Below, piece by piece: positions 1-11,149 of a stretch of DNA of 64,000 nucleotides. This DNA comes from Tamarix chinensis (Eukaryota > Streptophyta > Magnoliopsida > Caryophyllales > Tamaricaceae). Numbering within the stretch: the stretch's first letter is position 1; every line of letters begins with the position of its first letter. The notes under the pieces were generated by a model. That model was not told where the DNA came from. It worked only from the letters and a program-made list of their open reading frames with translations, and searched no databases. The position numbers and the translations under genes were made by a program. The stretch covers positions 59,894,638 to 59,958,637 of the forward strand of contig CM060177.1 in NCBI GenBank assembly GCA_030549775.1, read 5' to 3'.

Positions 1-1375
1 ATTTGGATTGTCCTCTAGGTCTGTCTTGTCCCTAATTGGGTGAATGGCGGTGCTCTTTTTCATTTTCATGCTTAGAAGTGTGAAAGGAATCTCGAGTATC
101 TATAAGAGATGACGTCTTTAGATGTAGCATTCCTACCCACCACAAACCTTATGTAAGAATTAGCTAACTAATCTATACAAAAATTGCTGATTTAGTCAAT
201 CTCTCTACAATGACCCATATCATGCTACAAGCTATGAGTATTCAGTAGTCCACCAATAAAATCCATAGAGATGAAGATCTATTTCCATCTAATCACCTTT
301 AAAGACTAGAAAAACCCCATATGTTTGTAGTGGTAAAACTTGACCTTCTTATAGGTTTGACATCTTGCCACAAACTCTACTACCTCTCTTTTTATGTGAA
401 GCCAGCAATATATCTAATTAATTTCCTTGTATAGTTTCTCCTCTGTTTCTTGAATAGATTAGGCAGTACAAGTACCTTCTTCAAAATTTTAGAGCTTCAA
501 ATCAACTTAACTTTGAGGTACACACCAACACCTTATATAGCGAATGCTACCATCCTTATAGATCTGAAAACTCTCATCTGACCATCATGTATCTTCTTTA
601 AGATCCTCTCGGGTTAAATATATCTTGGCTATCTAGCTTGAATCTTATAAAAAACAACCGATGTAATCATTAAGTTACCCATTCGAACCTCTATTTCACC
701 CTACTAGATGAGCTTGACCCCTATCTCACCGAGTCCCCAAAAACCCGGTTAGCCACCAAGCAAAAATTCATAGAGTATGATGTCTTGCTACTCAAAGCAT
801 TGGCAATAACCTTTGGATTACCCTCATCATAGGTTAAAGTAATGTCATATTCTTTTACTAGCTCTAGAATTTCCTCTACCTCATAATGAACTCCTTTTGA
901 ATGAAAATATATCTAAGGCTCCTATGGTTGAAGAAAATTTTGAATTATCTTTCATACAAGTAATGTCTCTAGAATTTTAGTGTGAAGATAACTGCAACAA
1001 ATTTGAAACTGTTAGTTGGGTAGATCTTCTCATGATGATGCAGGTAGAGGGAACTATAGGTGACCACCTTATAGTTCTAAATCAATGCGCAACCCAAATT
1101 ATATTTAGATGCATCACTATAGACCTCAAAACCATCCAATCTCATTGGTAGAGTTAAAATTGATGTTGTAGTTAGGCACTTCTTCAATTCTCAAAATGTT
1201 CCCTTATAGGTATAATCCCACTAAAACTTTGTGGTATTCTTCATTAGGTTTTTCAAGGTTTATGAAACCCTTGAGAACTTCTAAACAAAGTGCTGGTAGT
1301 ACCCGGCAAGACCTAAGAAGCGATAAAACTCAAAAACAGTAGTAGGAGACTTTCATTTTGTAACAACCACAATTT
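1..1375 (-). pseudogene. Ty3/gypsy pol remnant (integrase, RNase H, end of reverse transcriptase)
   Basis: Read on the minus strand, the order is end of reverse transcriptase, RNase H, integrase. Around 1300-1350 the peptide FYRFLGLAGYYQHFV matches the conserved GLAGYYRRFV block after the reverse transcriptase palm. Near 1090-1140 comes a DASKYNLGCAL-like RNase H motif, and at 783-867 a DEGNPKVIANALSSKTS-like end of RNase H. Integrase follows, with MDFIGGL near 255-275 and a STAIHP-like block near 10-50. Stops and frameshifts are frequent, so the gene is dead. The 5' part of reverse transcriptase and the protease are missing, because at about 1375 the sequence jumps to gag. In the homologous element at 21035 the block AGAAGTGTGAAAGG lies about 120 bases from the 3' LTR; here it is at 73, so integrase may continue beyond the window edge. 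Confidence 0.8.
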
Positions 1376-2228
1376 TTTACTTACCATAGCGGTAGGGATG
1401 CACTCACACTCTTACAAGGTGTCAAGTTGTTGACACCACCACACCTAGCATATTAGGGATGCTAAAATAGAGCCCTTGCTCAAACTGGTATACCACTATC
1501 AACTTGATGGCCAACATGTTAGGTGCAAACCTTAGTAGCTCTATAATCCGGGCATAATACTACCTCATTGTCATGTCTCCCTGGGTTAGCTACATGAATT
1601 CCTTTATTTTTCTCCCTCTTGAGGCTCTTGAGATAGAAATTGGTATGGATTGTCATCTTGAAATCTTCTCATGACATCGACAACCCTTCTTAAATATGGA
1701 AGCCTAATAAAAAAGCGTCGATGGTCTTATAGAGAAAGAACACTACTATGCTCATCTTATGAGCTGGTGGATAATCAATTACCTCAAAGGTATAATCCAT
1801 AAACTAGATTAACCTTTAAAATATATAATCCTCATCTCTAGCATAGAGAATATGGTAGTGTCTAGTGACCCTCTCAAGCCAATTATCCCTAATTCCCTAC
1901 AATGAATGATGCGGATATGGATGTTGCATGAATTTTATGAAGCCCTTGAAGGCCTCCTCCAAGCTTCCTACCGATCCATTCATTGTTGAGCTCAGCAAGT
2001 TGTGAAATAAAAGGCATGTTAAGCTAAATCTTTCTAGTTTTCTAACACCTATCACATATACCACATTTATATACCACCTAATCTACCTTTTTTTGTTTTT
2101 TCACAAGTTAATCAAGGATTTTGCAAAATTGATATTTTCATAATACAAAAAAAACGCCATTAGAAATTTAGATGGGGGTATAATTAAACTAAATTTTCTA
2201 GAAACAAAGAAGTGTTGTCACAAACTAA
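1376..2228 (-). pseudogene. Ty3/gypsy gag remnant
   Basis: In mixed minus-strand frames the region gives a gag-like core: an EFM-LTQGDMTM block (about 1570-1610) followed by RIIELLRFAPNMLA and VVYQFEQGLYF. These correspond to the plant gypsy gag segment that usually reads like EFLNLKQGDMSVAEYA...FAP and then a GL block. Stops and frameshifts prevent any full reading frame. It lies between the pol remnant and the primer-binding site, the expected gag position. The zinc knuckle and protease, normally between gag and reverse transcriptase, are not recognisable, so an internal deletion near 1375 is likely. Identity as gypsy gag rests on motif order and context, not on an intact domain. Confidence 0.65.
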
Positions 2229-2240
2229 GCTCTGATACCA
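2229..2240 (-). other. Primer-binding site, initiator Met-tRNA type
   Basis: The plus strand reads GCTCTGATACCA, the complement of TGGTATCAGAGC, which is the standard plant iMet primer-binding sequence of LTR retrotransposons. Three bases separate it from the LTR that starts at 2244. It fixes the element's orientation (minus) and marks the 5' LTR as the sequence to its right. Confidence 0.9.
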
Positions 2241-3101
2241 ACTTATAACACCCAATAATTTACTATTAAAAACTTTTATTAAAGTGGGAAATTCTAATCA
2301 AACATAAATGGATGTTATTGTTGTAATCAATATAAGTGTAGATATAAAACATCATCATACCAATTATAAGGCAAAAGTAAATTCACAAGCTAGACATGCT
2401 AAATATAAAGTGAGGATACTCCATCATAGATGTAAGATATTAGAGTTTACTTCAAAAAAATGGAGCAAATATACATAAAGTAAATATGTTAGATGAAAAT
2501 GATAAAGAAAGAGAACCAATTTAAAACATTAGTTGAATAACATAGCTCTCTCACAACTAACCCCAAAATAGAATGATATCACTCCATTTGGATTAGAACA
2601 TCTTAAGCAGCATAGTCATCAGGTGGGTCTTTATTTAATTGCACTAGCTTAAAAAGGGTATCTGCTCGTGGAAATAAGAATCATCCAAAACAAGGATGAT
2701 TAGTATGCTATGTACTAAGTAAGGTAATAATGAAGCAAAGAAGGGTCGTAGAAGTTTATAATACCAAAAAAGAGATGATATGGACATAGGATAATCTTAC
2801 CAATTTATTTATTACTCTCCAAACTATATAGTAATAGTGTAGTGATAATTATTCATGATTTTATTCATGTTGGGTTTAGAGACTCTACTATTCTCAACAA
2901 GTGGGTAAATAATTAAGTATAACCTCAAGTTAAGACAATCCTTGAAAATATTCTCAACCAGTAGATGGGTAAATAAGTACAACTCCATGTTAGAATTCTC
3001 TTACCCACTATTCTCAATTGGTGGATCGATAATCAAAATATAATTGGTCCTAACTCATGAGGTATTTCACTATAATAAATTAGCATCTTATAAATATTTA
3101 T

Positions 3102-3757
3102 TGATGTGAATCTTAAGAATTTATATTTAATTAATTTTGAAAATTGCTATGAATTATTTACTTATAATTGTTTGTCTTATTTGGTGAATAAATAGGAGTG
3201 TAATGCAGCATATGGACTCTGTGGATCTTTGGATTCAGTTGCTGGAATGTGTAGATTATGTATCTGAAGTGTGCAGATTATGTAATTTTTTGTTAATAAA
3301 TTGTAATCCCATATGATGCTTTCGCCGGTTGAAATTAGATAATGGAAATTAGGTCGGTTGTATAATCTGCCACCCGGTCCTTAATTTGGACTAGATGGAT
3401 TGTGGATTAATCAATCCTTAATAGCCAAGATTAGCTAAAGTGTTATTTTTAGCTGATGGGAATTAAGTCCTAAACTTAATTGTATTTGGGACATTTTTAT
3501 TTTGGGGTTTGATTGGGCTGATCGACTATTTATGTGGCCCAAATCAATCAGGCCGTTCGGCCTTTCCATTGTAGATATAGCGTGTATTCGAAGGTCTGTA
3601 TTGTGTATTTTGTACGTCGACATACGGTCAGTACTACGCCTATAAATAGCTGGGTTAATGTGTAACAAGGACGATACTTTAGGGTGAACCGGCAAATCGA
3701 ACGTTGCGCTCGATTAATCTTTTGATCCTTTCGAGAAACCCTAACAGGATTCCATCA
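3102..3757 (+). mobile_element. Solo LTR, 656 bp, duplication TTTAT
   Basis: It starts TGATGTGAAT and ends ATTCCATCA, which are imperfect inverted ends with the TG...CA termini of LTRs. It is flanked by exact five-base duplications TTTAT (3097-3101 and 3758-3762). A TATA box TATAAATAG at 3641-3649 suggests plus orientation. It interrupts the family A LTR: the flanks join to match 18270-18340 and 31670-31740 of the sister LTRs. Length and termini fit a Ty1/copia or short gypsy LTR; no primer site or coding sequence is attached, so it is most simply a solo LTR left by recombination. The family was not identified. Confidence 0.85.
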
Positions 3758-4182
3758 TTTATGATCAATAAATGATTTAATTAAATTGAGTTTTGGACCC
3801 CACTATTCTTAATCGGTACAACGGTGATAAGGTATAACCAAAGGACAAGATGCTCCTAGCCATTATTCTTGTCTGGTGGAATGGATAGCTATAACTAGTT
3901 TTGTTTCAAGTGATATTTTAGTTTAAATGATTAGTTTATTATTTATGCCTTATTTATCTTAAGGTCACCATATAATCATGTACATATACTCATGTAAGGC
4001 ACTATCCCAACATATTCCCCAAAATAAACCTATTATCCCTTAGAAACCCTAATCTCACCCTAGTATATTCTCTCCTCAAGTTCCCGTTTAGTCCCCAATT
4101 TCCCTGAAAAATATCAATCTTTTATAATGTGACACATATTCAGGAGCCATGATGTATTACCCGCATGTTACACATTTAATAA

Positions 4183-4680
4183 CACTACTAGAAATAAGGT
4201 TTTTAACGACCAACAAATTTCGTCGTTAATGGCCAAATTTTGGTCGCTAAAGCTATTAACGTCCAAAAAATTTGTTGGTCGTCAGTGGTCGTTATTGCTC
4301 CCTCGTTAAAGGCTTTAACGACCAACTAAAATTTTTTGGTCGCTAAAGCAATAACGACTACATATTATGTTGGTCGCTAATGTAATAACAACGGAGTATA
4401 ATTTTGGTCGCTAAAGGTAATAACGACGACGCAAAGTGTTGGTCGCTAAAAGTAATAACGACAACTTATGACGTTGGTCGCTAAAAGTAATAGCGACAAC
4501 GTATGATATTGGTCGCTAAAAATAATAACAACGAATAAAATACACTGTCGTAAATAATATTAACGACCAATTTTTTTATCGTAATTAAAAAGGTATCACA
4601 CCAATAACGACTAATTTTTTCGTCAATACTAAAATTCATTCATTATTTGCGACATAATTTATTGGTCGCAAATGGCATAA
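4183..4680. repeat. CACTA left subterminal repeat cluster
   Basis: Roughly 40-base units repeat TAATAACGACNAC...TTGGTCGCTAAA at least seven times between about 4200 and 4530, with inverted versions (TTAACGACCAA and TTTGGTCG) interleaved. Such subterminal repeats bind TNPA in characterised En/Spm elements. The right end (about 8445-8600) has fewer copies. Binding here is inferred from the family; the repeats themselves are directly visible. Confidence 0.85.
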
Positions 4681-4739
4681 TTATATATTCAATGATATAT
4701 ATAATCAACATTTCAATATTCATCTATAACCCTGCACTT

Positions 4740-4905
4740 ATATGGATATACATATATCCATTTCAATCTTTTGAAGACCTGTATATATATATACGTACAT
4801 ATATCCATTTCAATCTTCTCAAGACCTGTACCTGTATGCATGTATATATATATATCCATTTTGATCTTCTCAAATCTTGTACCTGCATACATATATATTC
4901 ATTCT
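4740..4905. repeat. Short tandem array inside the CACTA element
   Basis: Three to four degenerate units of about 50 bases contain ATATATCCATTTCAATCTT followed by CTCAAGACCTGTACCTG and a TATATA stretch. A run of open frame across it is a by-product of the repeat, not a gene. Confidence 0.7.
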
Positions 4906-6173
4906 AACATATAGATATAATTTTCTAAATATCTGTTTATAATTAAACATTCAACTAAATATTCATACAAATAATTTGTATCAAATGTCCGGTACAATTT
5001 TCGGCTATGATCAAATATAAATATATTACAAAAGAGCTACAATATGTCGTTGCATTACAAAAATATCATGATTAGCAGCTGCTTAAGAATTAATCATTCT
5101 ATCCATCGGATACAATAGACTTGGTAAGTTTATCAAAATAAACTGGATCTGCAACAATAGAAATATACAAATAATAATTAATATAAGTATCAAATAAACA
5201 ATGAGTAATTTCCTTAACATGCAATTCATGAAATCAGATATAAAAAATGAAATCTCCAAATACAAGGAAAATAATGAAAATGGAAATAAATATGATTCAA
5301 TAACATCCGAACTTATTAAATGTGCTCTACTACGACAACCTAGATCATGCATCATCATGGTGTGTTTCCTTAAGTCTGTTATCAATGATTCAATACCTAA
5401 TTAATATGGTGTGTTTTGGTCACAAAGTGTATCAGACAATATTTTTTCTATGATTCATGCATCAATTACACCTATACTTCTACAATATATACAAAACTAA
5501 ATTTACTAAAAGTATTTAACGAGGATGCAGGTTATCAATTGTCACACAGTTTTCAAATATATCAGAAGAGTACACTAATTTACTTTAAAATTTTAATTTT
5601 TTTCAACAGTTATGGGCATGCATACTAAGCTTTTATTTATTCATCTATTGTTTTCTCTTGGGACCTCAATCTTGTTTGCACGACGTTTTTGCTAATTTAA
5701 TCTATTTAGTACACGAACATCAAAATTTAATACACTAGCAGCCTAGCAGCCCTATACCCCCTTACATTTTGAAAATTGTTGCTTGTGCTTAAAGGGCTAA
5801 TCTAGCTAACTTAGGCTATCATTTAAATCATCTAAACTAAGTTTATGGGGTAGCTTGCTTGTTATAATCGAGTTTTCAACATTATTTTTCCCACTAGCGA
5901 GTTTTCACAATTTTCTGTTCTAGGTAATCGAGATAGCGTTCAATTTTGTGAAATGATCTTTTGAGGGCTGATGCAATGCAGTTAGAGTTCATTTAAGCCT
6001 CCTCGCATTCCTGGATTGTGCAGAAGTTATGTGGGCATGTAGTTATGTTGAAATGCTGATTCTTAATTATTAGATTTGCTGATTACAATTGGGATCAATA
6101 TTTATGAACATCTCTGCTACAGTTCTTAGAGTTGGCTAATCTTTCATGATAATGTTAGCTTGCTCATAACATA

Positions 6174-6323
6174 TGGGCAATACTAGGTTACTAAGTGCAT
6201 TATCTATATCTGTTAAGTTATTATACAGATTGGACAAAAGAAATAGGTTCTATGTGGTGCATTATCTAGAAATAGGTTCTATGTGGGCAATACTAGGTTA
6301 CTAAGTGCATTATCTATATCTGT
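6174..6323. repeat. Near-tandem duplication in the CACTA interior
   Basis: A segment beginning GGGCAATACTAGGTTACTAA and running into GTGCATTATCTATATCTGT occurs at 6174-6212 and again at 6285-6323. Between them a smaller unit AAATAGGTTCTATGTGG is also doubled. It is non-coding and lies just downstream of the TNPA-like gene, which is read leftward. Confidence 0.75.
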
Positions 6324-6637
6324 AGCATTATGCATTTTTCACAGCATGTGTTTTAATGGAAAAATATAAATATAGAGAAAGCAGGAGAAAACCAACCTAT
6401 ACAAAAATGTCCAGAGAGCTGCAATGTAATCTGTTGAAGCACATCCACATCGTCTATAGCAACAGTAACCTAGAGCAAAATCATACTTGTTAATTTTAAA
6501 AAGTCATCCATAGGAACCATATGTAGCTTATTTGAATTTATTTAGATCTAAACTAGTTACTTAAGCTTATTAGACAACTAGTTAGAATAATACTCATAAT
6601 AATTACTTTCCTTTAACAATTTTAACTAACCTCATTT

Positions 6638-8125
6638 TCAAGGGCACCCCGTATCCTCTGATGTAGATGGAGAAGCAAGCATGTATTCTATATCATCATG
6701 TATATTCTCTTCATTTTCCATCAAGCATCGAAATCGTGCACTTTTCAAAATCTTCTCCATGACAGGTTCCCATTTGTCCATTCTTTCTTTTAGCACTCGA
6801 TTTTCTTGATTCTTTTTCTCAATCTCTTCTTCTTTTCTTTTAATAGCAGCATCCTTTGCCTTGAGATCTGCTAAAAGCTTGTTCTTACCTTTTTAAGGGC
6901 CTCTAATATCTCTAGGCTTCACTCCACCACCATAGCCAGGAACATAGCCCCTGGTTCGAGTCACTCCATGCACGCGTTCAGCCACCTCAACATGAGTAAG
7001 GGAGGGTTCAGCAGCTTGGACCTCAATAATTTGAGACTTCAAGACAAAGAATGTTAGTTAGACAACAAAATATATATAGAACTAATAAAATAAATAAGAG
7101 TCAGGAAAGAGGTGTACATGGATGTCTGCAGCTTCGGCTGTAGCTATTTCTTCACCCTTTTTATGGCTTTCAAAATAAACGGTGCCATAATTTGGATGTT
7201 TTCCATCTTTTCCCCCCTAGATAATATAACATTTATTTATAAGGATGAAAAACAAGGCAAAAGTAGTGTGTTGGAAAACGCCATATCTTGCGTTTCATAG
7301 GCAAATACATATAATATATACCATATCATAGGCGATCGCTCGATAAGGCTTGCTGCCACTACGATGAAGACATTTATTGTCCATCATCAAGCGGTTGTTT
7401 GTATTTCGTTGGCTCATTTCCTGTGTAGATATATTGTATTATATGATAAATAAGAAAAGAATAATTAGCAAGGTAATCAAATATATAAATATTTCTAAAT
7501 TTTTCCTTATTCATTAGTGATTTACCACAAACTTTGGACTATGATAGTAACATTTCACCAGCCACTCCCAATCGGATTGCTCTTCAATTGTAGTTGGTTT
7601 AAGCTTCAATTGTTCATGAATATCCAAGCCTTTAATAGTTCTATGATTATCTCCCCTCCAATTGTTCCACAGGTCTTTCATGTGACGAAGAGTAGAATTT
7701 TTGTAACTCTCCATGTCATCATTGGAGAACTTCTCCTACAACACAAAAGTATATATATACATTGAGGAACTAAAAATTAACAAGTCAAAAGAAACTATTA
7801 TACGGAAAAATATAAAAGGTTTGCAGTAGCACAGGTAAAAGTAAATGCCAATATCAAAATGAATACTTCAAATTCATTACCGTCATTGCAGCCCAGAGGT
7901 GGTCCTTATGTCTTTGTTCAACTGCGTCCCAAGATTGGATTCGAATAGGCATTATGTTGCGATCACGAACTAATTTACCTATGTGCCTACTCCACTCATG
8001 GCTATTATCTCCAGCAACACGACCATTAAAAAAAGTCACAGGTAGCTTGTTTCCACTGCTAAGTCTTGCCACTTTTTGACACCTATTTCTACCTCGAGGC
8101 TTCCAAATCTTTTGAGTAGAATTAT
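6638..8125 (-). pseudogene. TNPA-like CACTA protein gene, five recognisable exons, one in-frame stop
   Basis: Five exons assemble on the minus strand: 8125-7881, 7735-7526, 7420-7322, 7216-7118 and 7036-6638. Each internal junction has GT...AG borders and all join in phase 0. The first two exons give NGRVAGDNSHEWSRHIGKL, HLWAAMT joined to EKFSNDDMESY, and DLWNNWRGDNH, typical of the plant transposase Ptta/En/Spm (Transposase_24) domain. Exon 3 carries SQRNTNNR...HRSGSKPYR, the usual next block. Exon 5 has RTRGYVPGYGGGVKPRD, then a lysine/glutamate-rich coiled coil, ending at TGA 6640-6638. A single in-frame TAA (6895-6893) lies just before the coiled coil. No start exon was identified upstream of 8125. 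In characterised elements TNPA is the DNA-binding partner of the transposase; here the gene is probably inactive or truncated by the stop. Confidence 0.82.
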
Positions 8126-8189
8126 CTATTACATAAAACGGTTAAAAAAATTGACCAAGAATTAAGTAAAATAAGAATAATCAAAATCT

Positions 8190-8350
8190 TTTTTTTTTTT
8201 TTTTTGGTTTCAAGGGCCGAAACTAGCAATGATGCGGGAATTTTTTTTTTTGATCGGCCGAAACTAGCAATGATGCGGGAATTTTTTTTTTTTTTTTTTT
8301 TTTGGTTTCAAGGGCCGAAACTAGCAATGATGCGGGAATTTTTTTTTTGT
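8190..8350. repeat. Triplicated 26-bp unit with poly(T) linkers
   Basis: The unit GGCCGAAACTAGCAATGATG plus CGGGAA occurs exactly three times (8215-8240, 8256-8281, 8313-8338), each followed by a run of T, two of them 10 or more and one 20 or more bases long. It sits between the TNPA-like exons and the right end of the CACTA element, the expected promoter and leader side of the minus-strand gene. It looks like recent slippage or template switching. Confidence 0.9.
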
Positions 8351-10995
8351 TGGGGCAATTAAGTGTTTTATATTTTTATTTTTTTGGATTTTAGAAATTT
8401 GAAAAAAATTTATTATAAAACATATATATAACTTAAATTTTTTTAACGACCAATAAATTAATAATTAACGACCAAAAATTATATTAGTCGCAATAGATAT
8501 ACCATCAACGATGACTTTTGACGATGGTCGTTAATAATATATCAATAACGATCAAAAAAAAATTGGTCGCTAAATTGGTCGTTAATGGTCCTGTTTGTTG
8601 TAGTGTAATGAGCTACATCTAAGGTTATTATTTAGGTCTCCTCCCAAAAACCCTAACTTTTTCTTACCTAGCATAGTCCCTTATGTAACTCTTATTTAGT
8701 CCCCAAATTCTATGCCCGTTCATAGAATAATATTTTTAGCCATTAAATCTAAATTGCTGTCCTTATTCTCCCATATTATACATGTGATGATGGCCTACCT
8801 CTTTGGTTACTATTCGAGCCCAATCTAAAACCCTAATTTTCCTTTCTAATCATAACTATTTCTTAGATATTGTATGGATATCAAACCTACTATGCATTCC
8901 TAAAATATTATTACTGACATCATATTCTGAGATTATGGTCCAACTCCCCAATCTTGTACATATGATAATAATTTACCGCTCAGCTAGCACTTAGGCCTCC
9001 CTAAACCTTAATTTCACATTATGGTCATAACTCCTTCCTTGGATTTCAAATGAGTCCCTAAATTTATATGCCTACAAAAGTTGCCATAATGAACCTCTTA
9101 TTCAATCCATAGTATCAATCTCCCACTTTTCTTACATGTTTTCATGACTTCCCCCTAGGTTTTACTAATTATACTTATGGCCTTTCCCTTCCTGTATTTA
9201 TAATAAACCCTTCATTTTTTTCTCCAATTATCTCATGTAGTACCCCTAACCTATTTTGAGTGAACTAACTTTCATAAAGTACTCAACTTGCTATTTTTTC
9301 ATTATACTGATAAAAAAATCCCTGAGGTCACTAGAACACCCATTTTTACCATCCCCAAACCACAAGACTCGGAACATGAAAGAATCTTCAAATTTCCATA
9401 ACTATAATATCATAAAAAGCATAGCTATGATTGTACATAAATTCTTTTTATTAAACATAATCATATATACATAAATTTCTTACCATCTTTTACTGCTATG
9501 TAAAATGACAAATCATATACAACAAGATAGTTATGTAACATTACCCACTATACCATCCCACATCAATACAGCAAGGACATATATTATAACATAACAAAAA
9601 CCTATCTATCATGGTGTCCTATTTCAAGTGTCTCTGGTCTCTAAGCACACATGACCTACATTTCCTCCTCTACTATCACAATAATATCACCAAGAAATAA
9701 GGACATAATCTCTTTAGAATTTTTTTATTACTTTAACCTAAATGAAGGCCAAGAGAGGGGAAATGAAATAGAGGTAGCTAAAGAGGGAAAAATTATGTAG
9801 GATGGCACATGGTGATGGTGAGAATGATGGTCTTTAGATGGTGGGTGAGCATTACTTGTTAAGGTAATGGTGGGGTGGTATTAAGGCTAACATGAGTTAG
9901 TGGGGGTTAGTGGTGGTGGAGCTCGTGACCAGTGGTGGTGCAAAGGAGGAGAGTGGCCAAGAGGAGGAAAGAAGGAGAGGGACAGGGGAATTCCTAGTGT
10001 GATGATGATTCTAGCTAGGGCGTCTATGTAGGGTGGCTTTGGTATGGTGGTGGTAAGGAGGGAGAGAAGGGGGCTTATTGTGGTGGTGCATCCAGTCGCA
10101 GCTATAGTTGTAGGAGAAGAAAAGAGGCGAATATTGGGATAATAGAGGTTATTAGTATACTGTAGGAAAAGAGGGGAGGTGGTAGGGACATTGGCTTGGT
10201 GAAGATTGGTCGTGGTGGTGCTGGAGGATAGGTAGAAAAGGAGGAGGGAGGAAAAATAAGGAAGGCTTTGTGGGATGGATTGATGGTGGGAGAAAAGAGA
10301 GACAGGAGTTATAGGGGGTATATATGGAGAATCATCAAGGGAGAATGGGAAGATAACAAGGAAAGGTGTAGGCTTCTATGTGCATTATTGTAGGGGAAGA
10401 AGGATAGGGATGAAGGGGCATGGTGTAGGGTACAGGTGCAGGTGCAGGTGCAGATGCAGGAGTTGGGTGGTGCAAGCTGGCATGCATGGTAGTGCATAGA
10501 CAAAAGGGATAAGGAGAGGGACTAGTGGAATTACTTAGGGAATTGGGTTCTTTATGTAGAAAAGGAAAGACAAAGTAGGCTAGGAAGGCAAAGGTTGGGG
10601 GCAAAAATAGAAAGGAGGAGAAAAGAAAAGGGAAAAGAATGAAAGAAACAAAGAGAATAGAGGGTTGGGCTCAGGCTCATTCATGAATATTTGGGTTTGG
10701 GGTGTGCAGCCCCAAAAGAAGGAGAGGAAGAATATAAAAAAAGGAAGAGAAAAGAGAAAGAAAAATAAGGAGGAAGGAAAAAAATAAGTAAATGGGAAAT
10801 TTAAGGTGTGAGATTTGGGTTTAGTTTTTAAGGTTAAATTTTTAGATAAGTAATTATAAAAATTTTATCTTCAAATTTTTTTAGGTTTGGTTAGGTTAAA
10901 TTAGGATAATAAAAAAATCTAAATATTATAAATTAGGTAAGATTAAAATTTTGATAAATCAAAATTAATATTTTGTAATATTTTGTCATATTACA

Positions 10996-11149
10996 ATTAT
11001 AAGCTATTGTTATTGCTCTTAAATAGCTAAAAATTCTTCTAAAATAGTTTAATAAGTTTTAGTTTTGTGTCATTAGTGATAAATTTCAAAGAGTTAAAAA
11101 ACCCTAGAGAACTTATAACATTATATGATTATTAAGCCATCAAATAAGA
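10996..11149. other. Short AT-rich spacer
   Basis: Between the family A LTR and the LINE fragment; no coding content or recognisable repeat was seen. Confidence 0.5.

Larger units (their letters stand above)
4183..8605 (-). mobile_element. CACTA (En/Spm) transposon, 4.4 kb, duplication TAA
   Basis: It opens with CACTACTAGAAATAAGG and closes with ...TTTGTTGTAGTG, so both ends read CACTAC inward, the hallmark of CACTA elements. Three-base duplications TAA sit at 4180-4182 and 8606-8608. Both ends carry subterminal repeats with TTAACGACCAA and GGTCGCTAAA. Inside, the minus strand encodes a TNPA-like protein (6638-8125). I see no TNPD/TNP2 transposase, so the element was probably non-autonomous. 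Between 5000 and 6600 there is only AT-rich sequence without recognisable coding content. It is inserted in the family A LTR: the flanks TTACACATTTAATAA and TGAGCTACATC join to match LTR copies near 47885-47930. Confidence 0.92.
2244..10995 (-). mobile_element. 5' LTR of a minus-strand Ty3/gypsy element (family A), interrupted twice
   Basis: The LTR begins three bases after the primer site as TATAACACCC (TGTAACACC in sister copies) and ends ...CATATTACA at 10995. Without the two inserts it is about 3.67 kb, close to sister LTRs at 17464, 30881 and 46514. Those share its layout: at the right end a purine-rich GGTGG tract (pyrimidine-rich CCACC in sense), a TATA-like stretch near 10318-10325 about 675 bases from the sense start, then a long U5-like region with degenerate CCACTATTCTC...GGTGGAAT repeats (2871-3055, 3795-3895). 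A solo LTR (3102-3757) and a CACTA element (4183-8605) are embedded; joining the flanks restores the sister arrangement. No genes belong to it. Confidence 0.8.

Noticed and set aside
3435..3695. 86-residue open frame on the minus strand
   Set aside because: It lies wholly inside the solo LTR, antisense to its TATA box, with no family resemblance.
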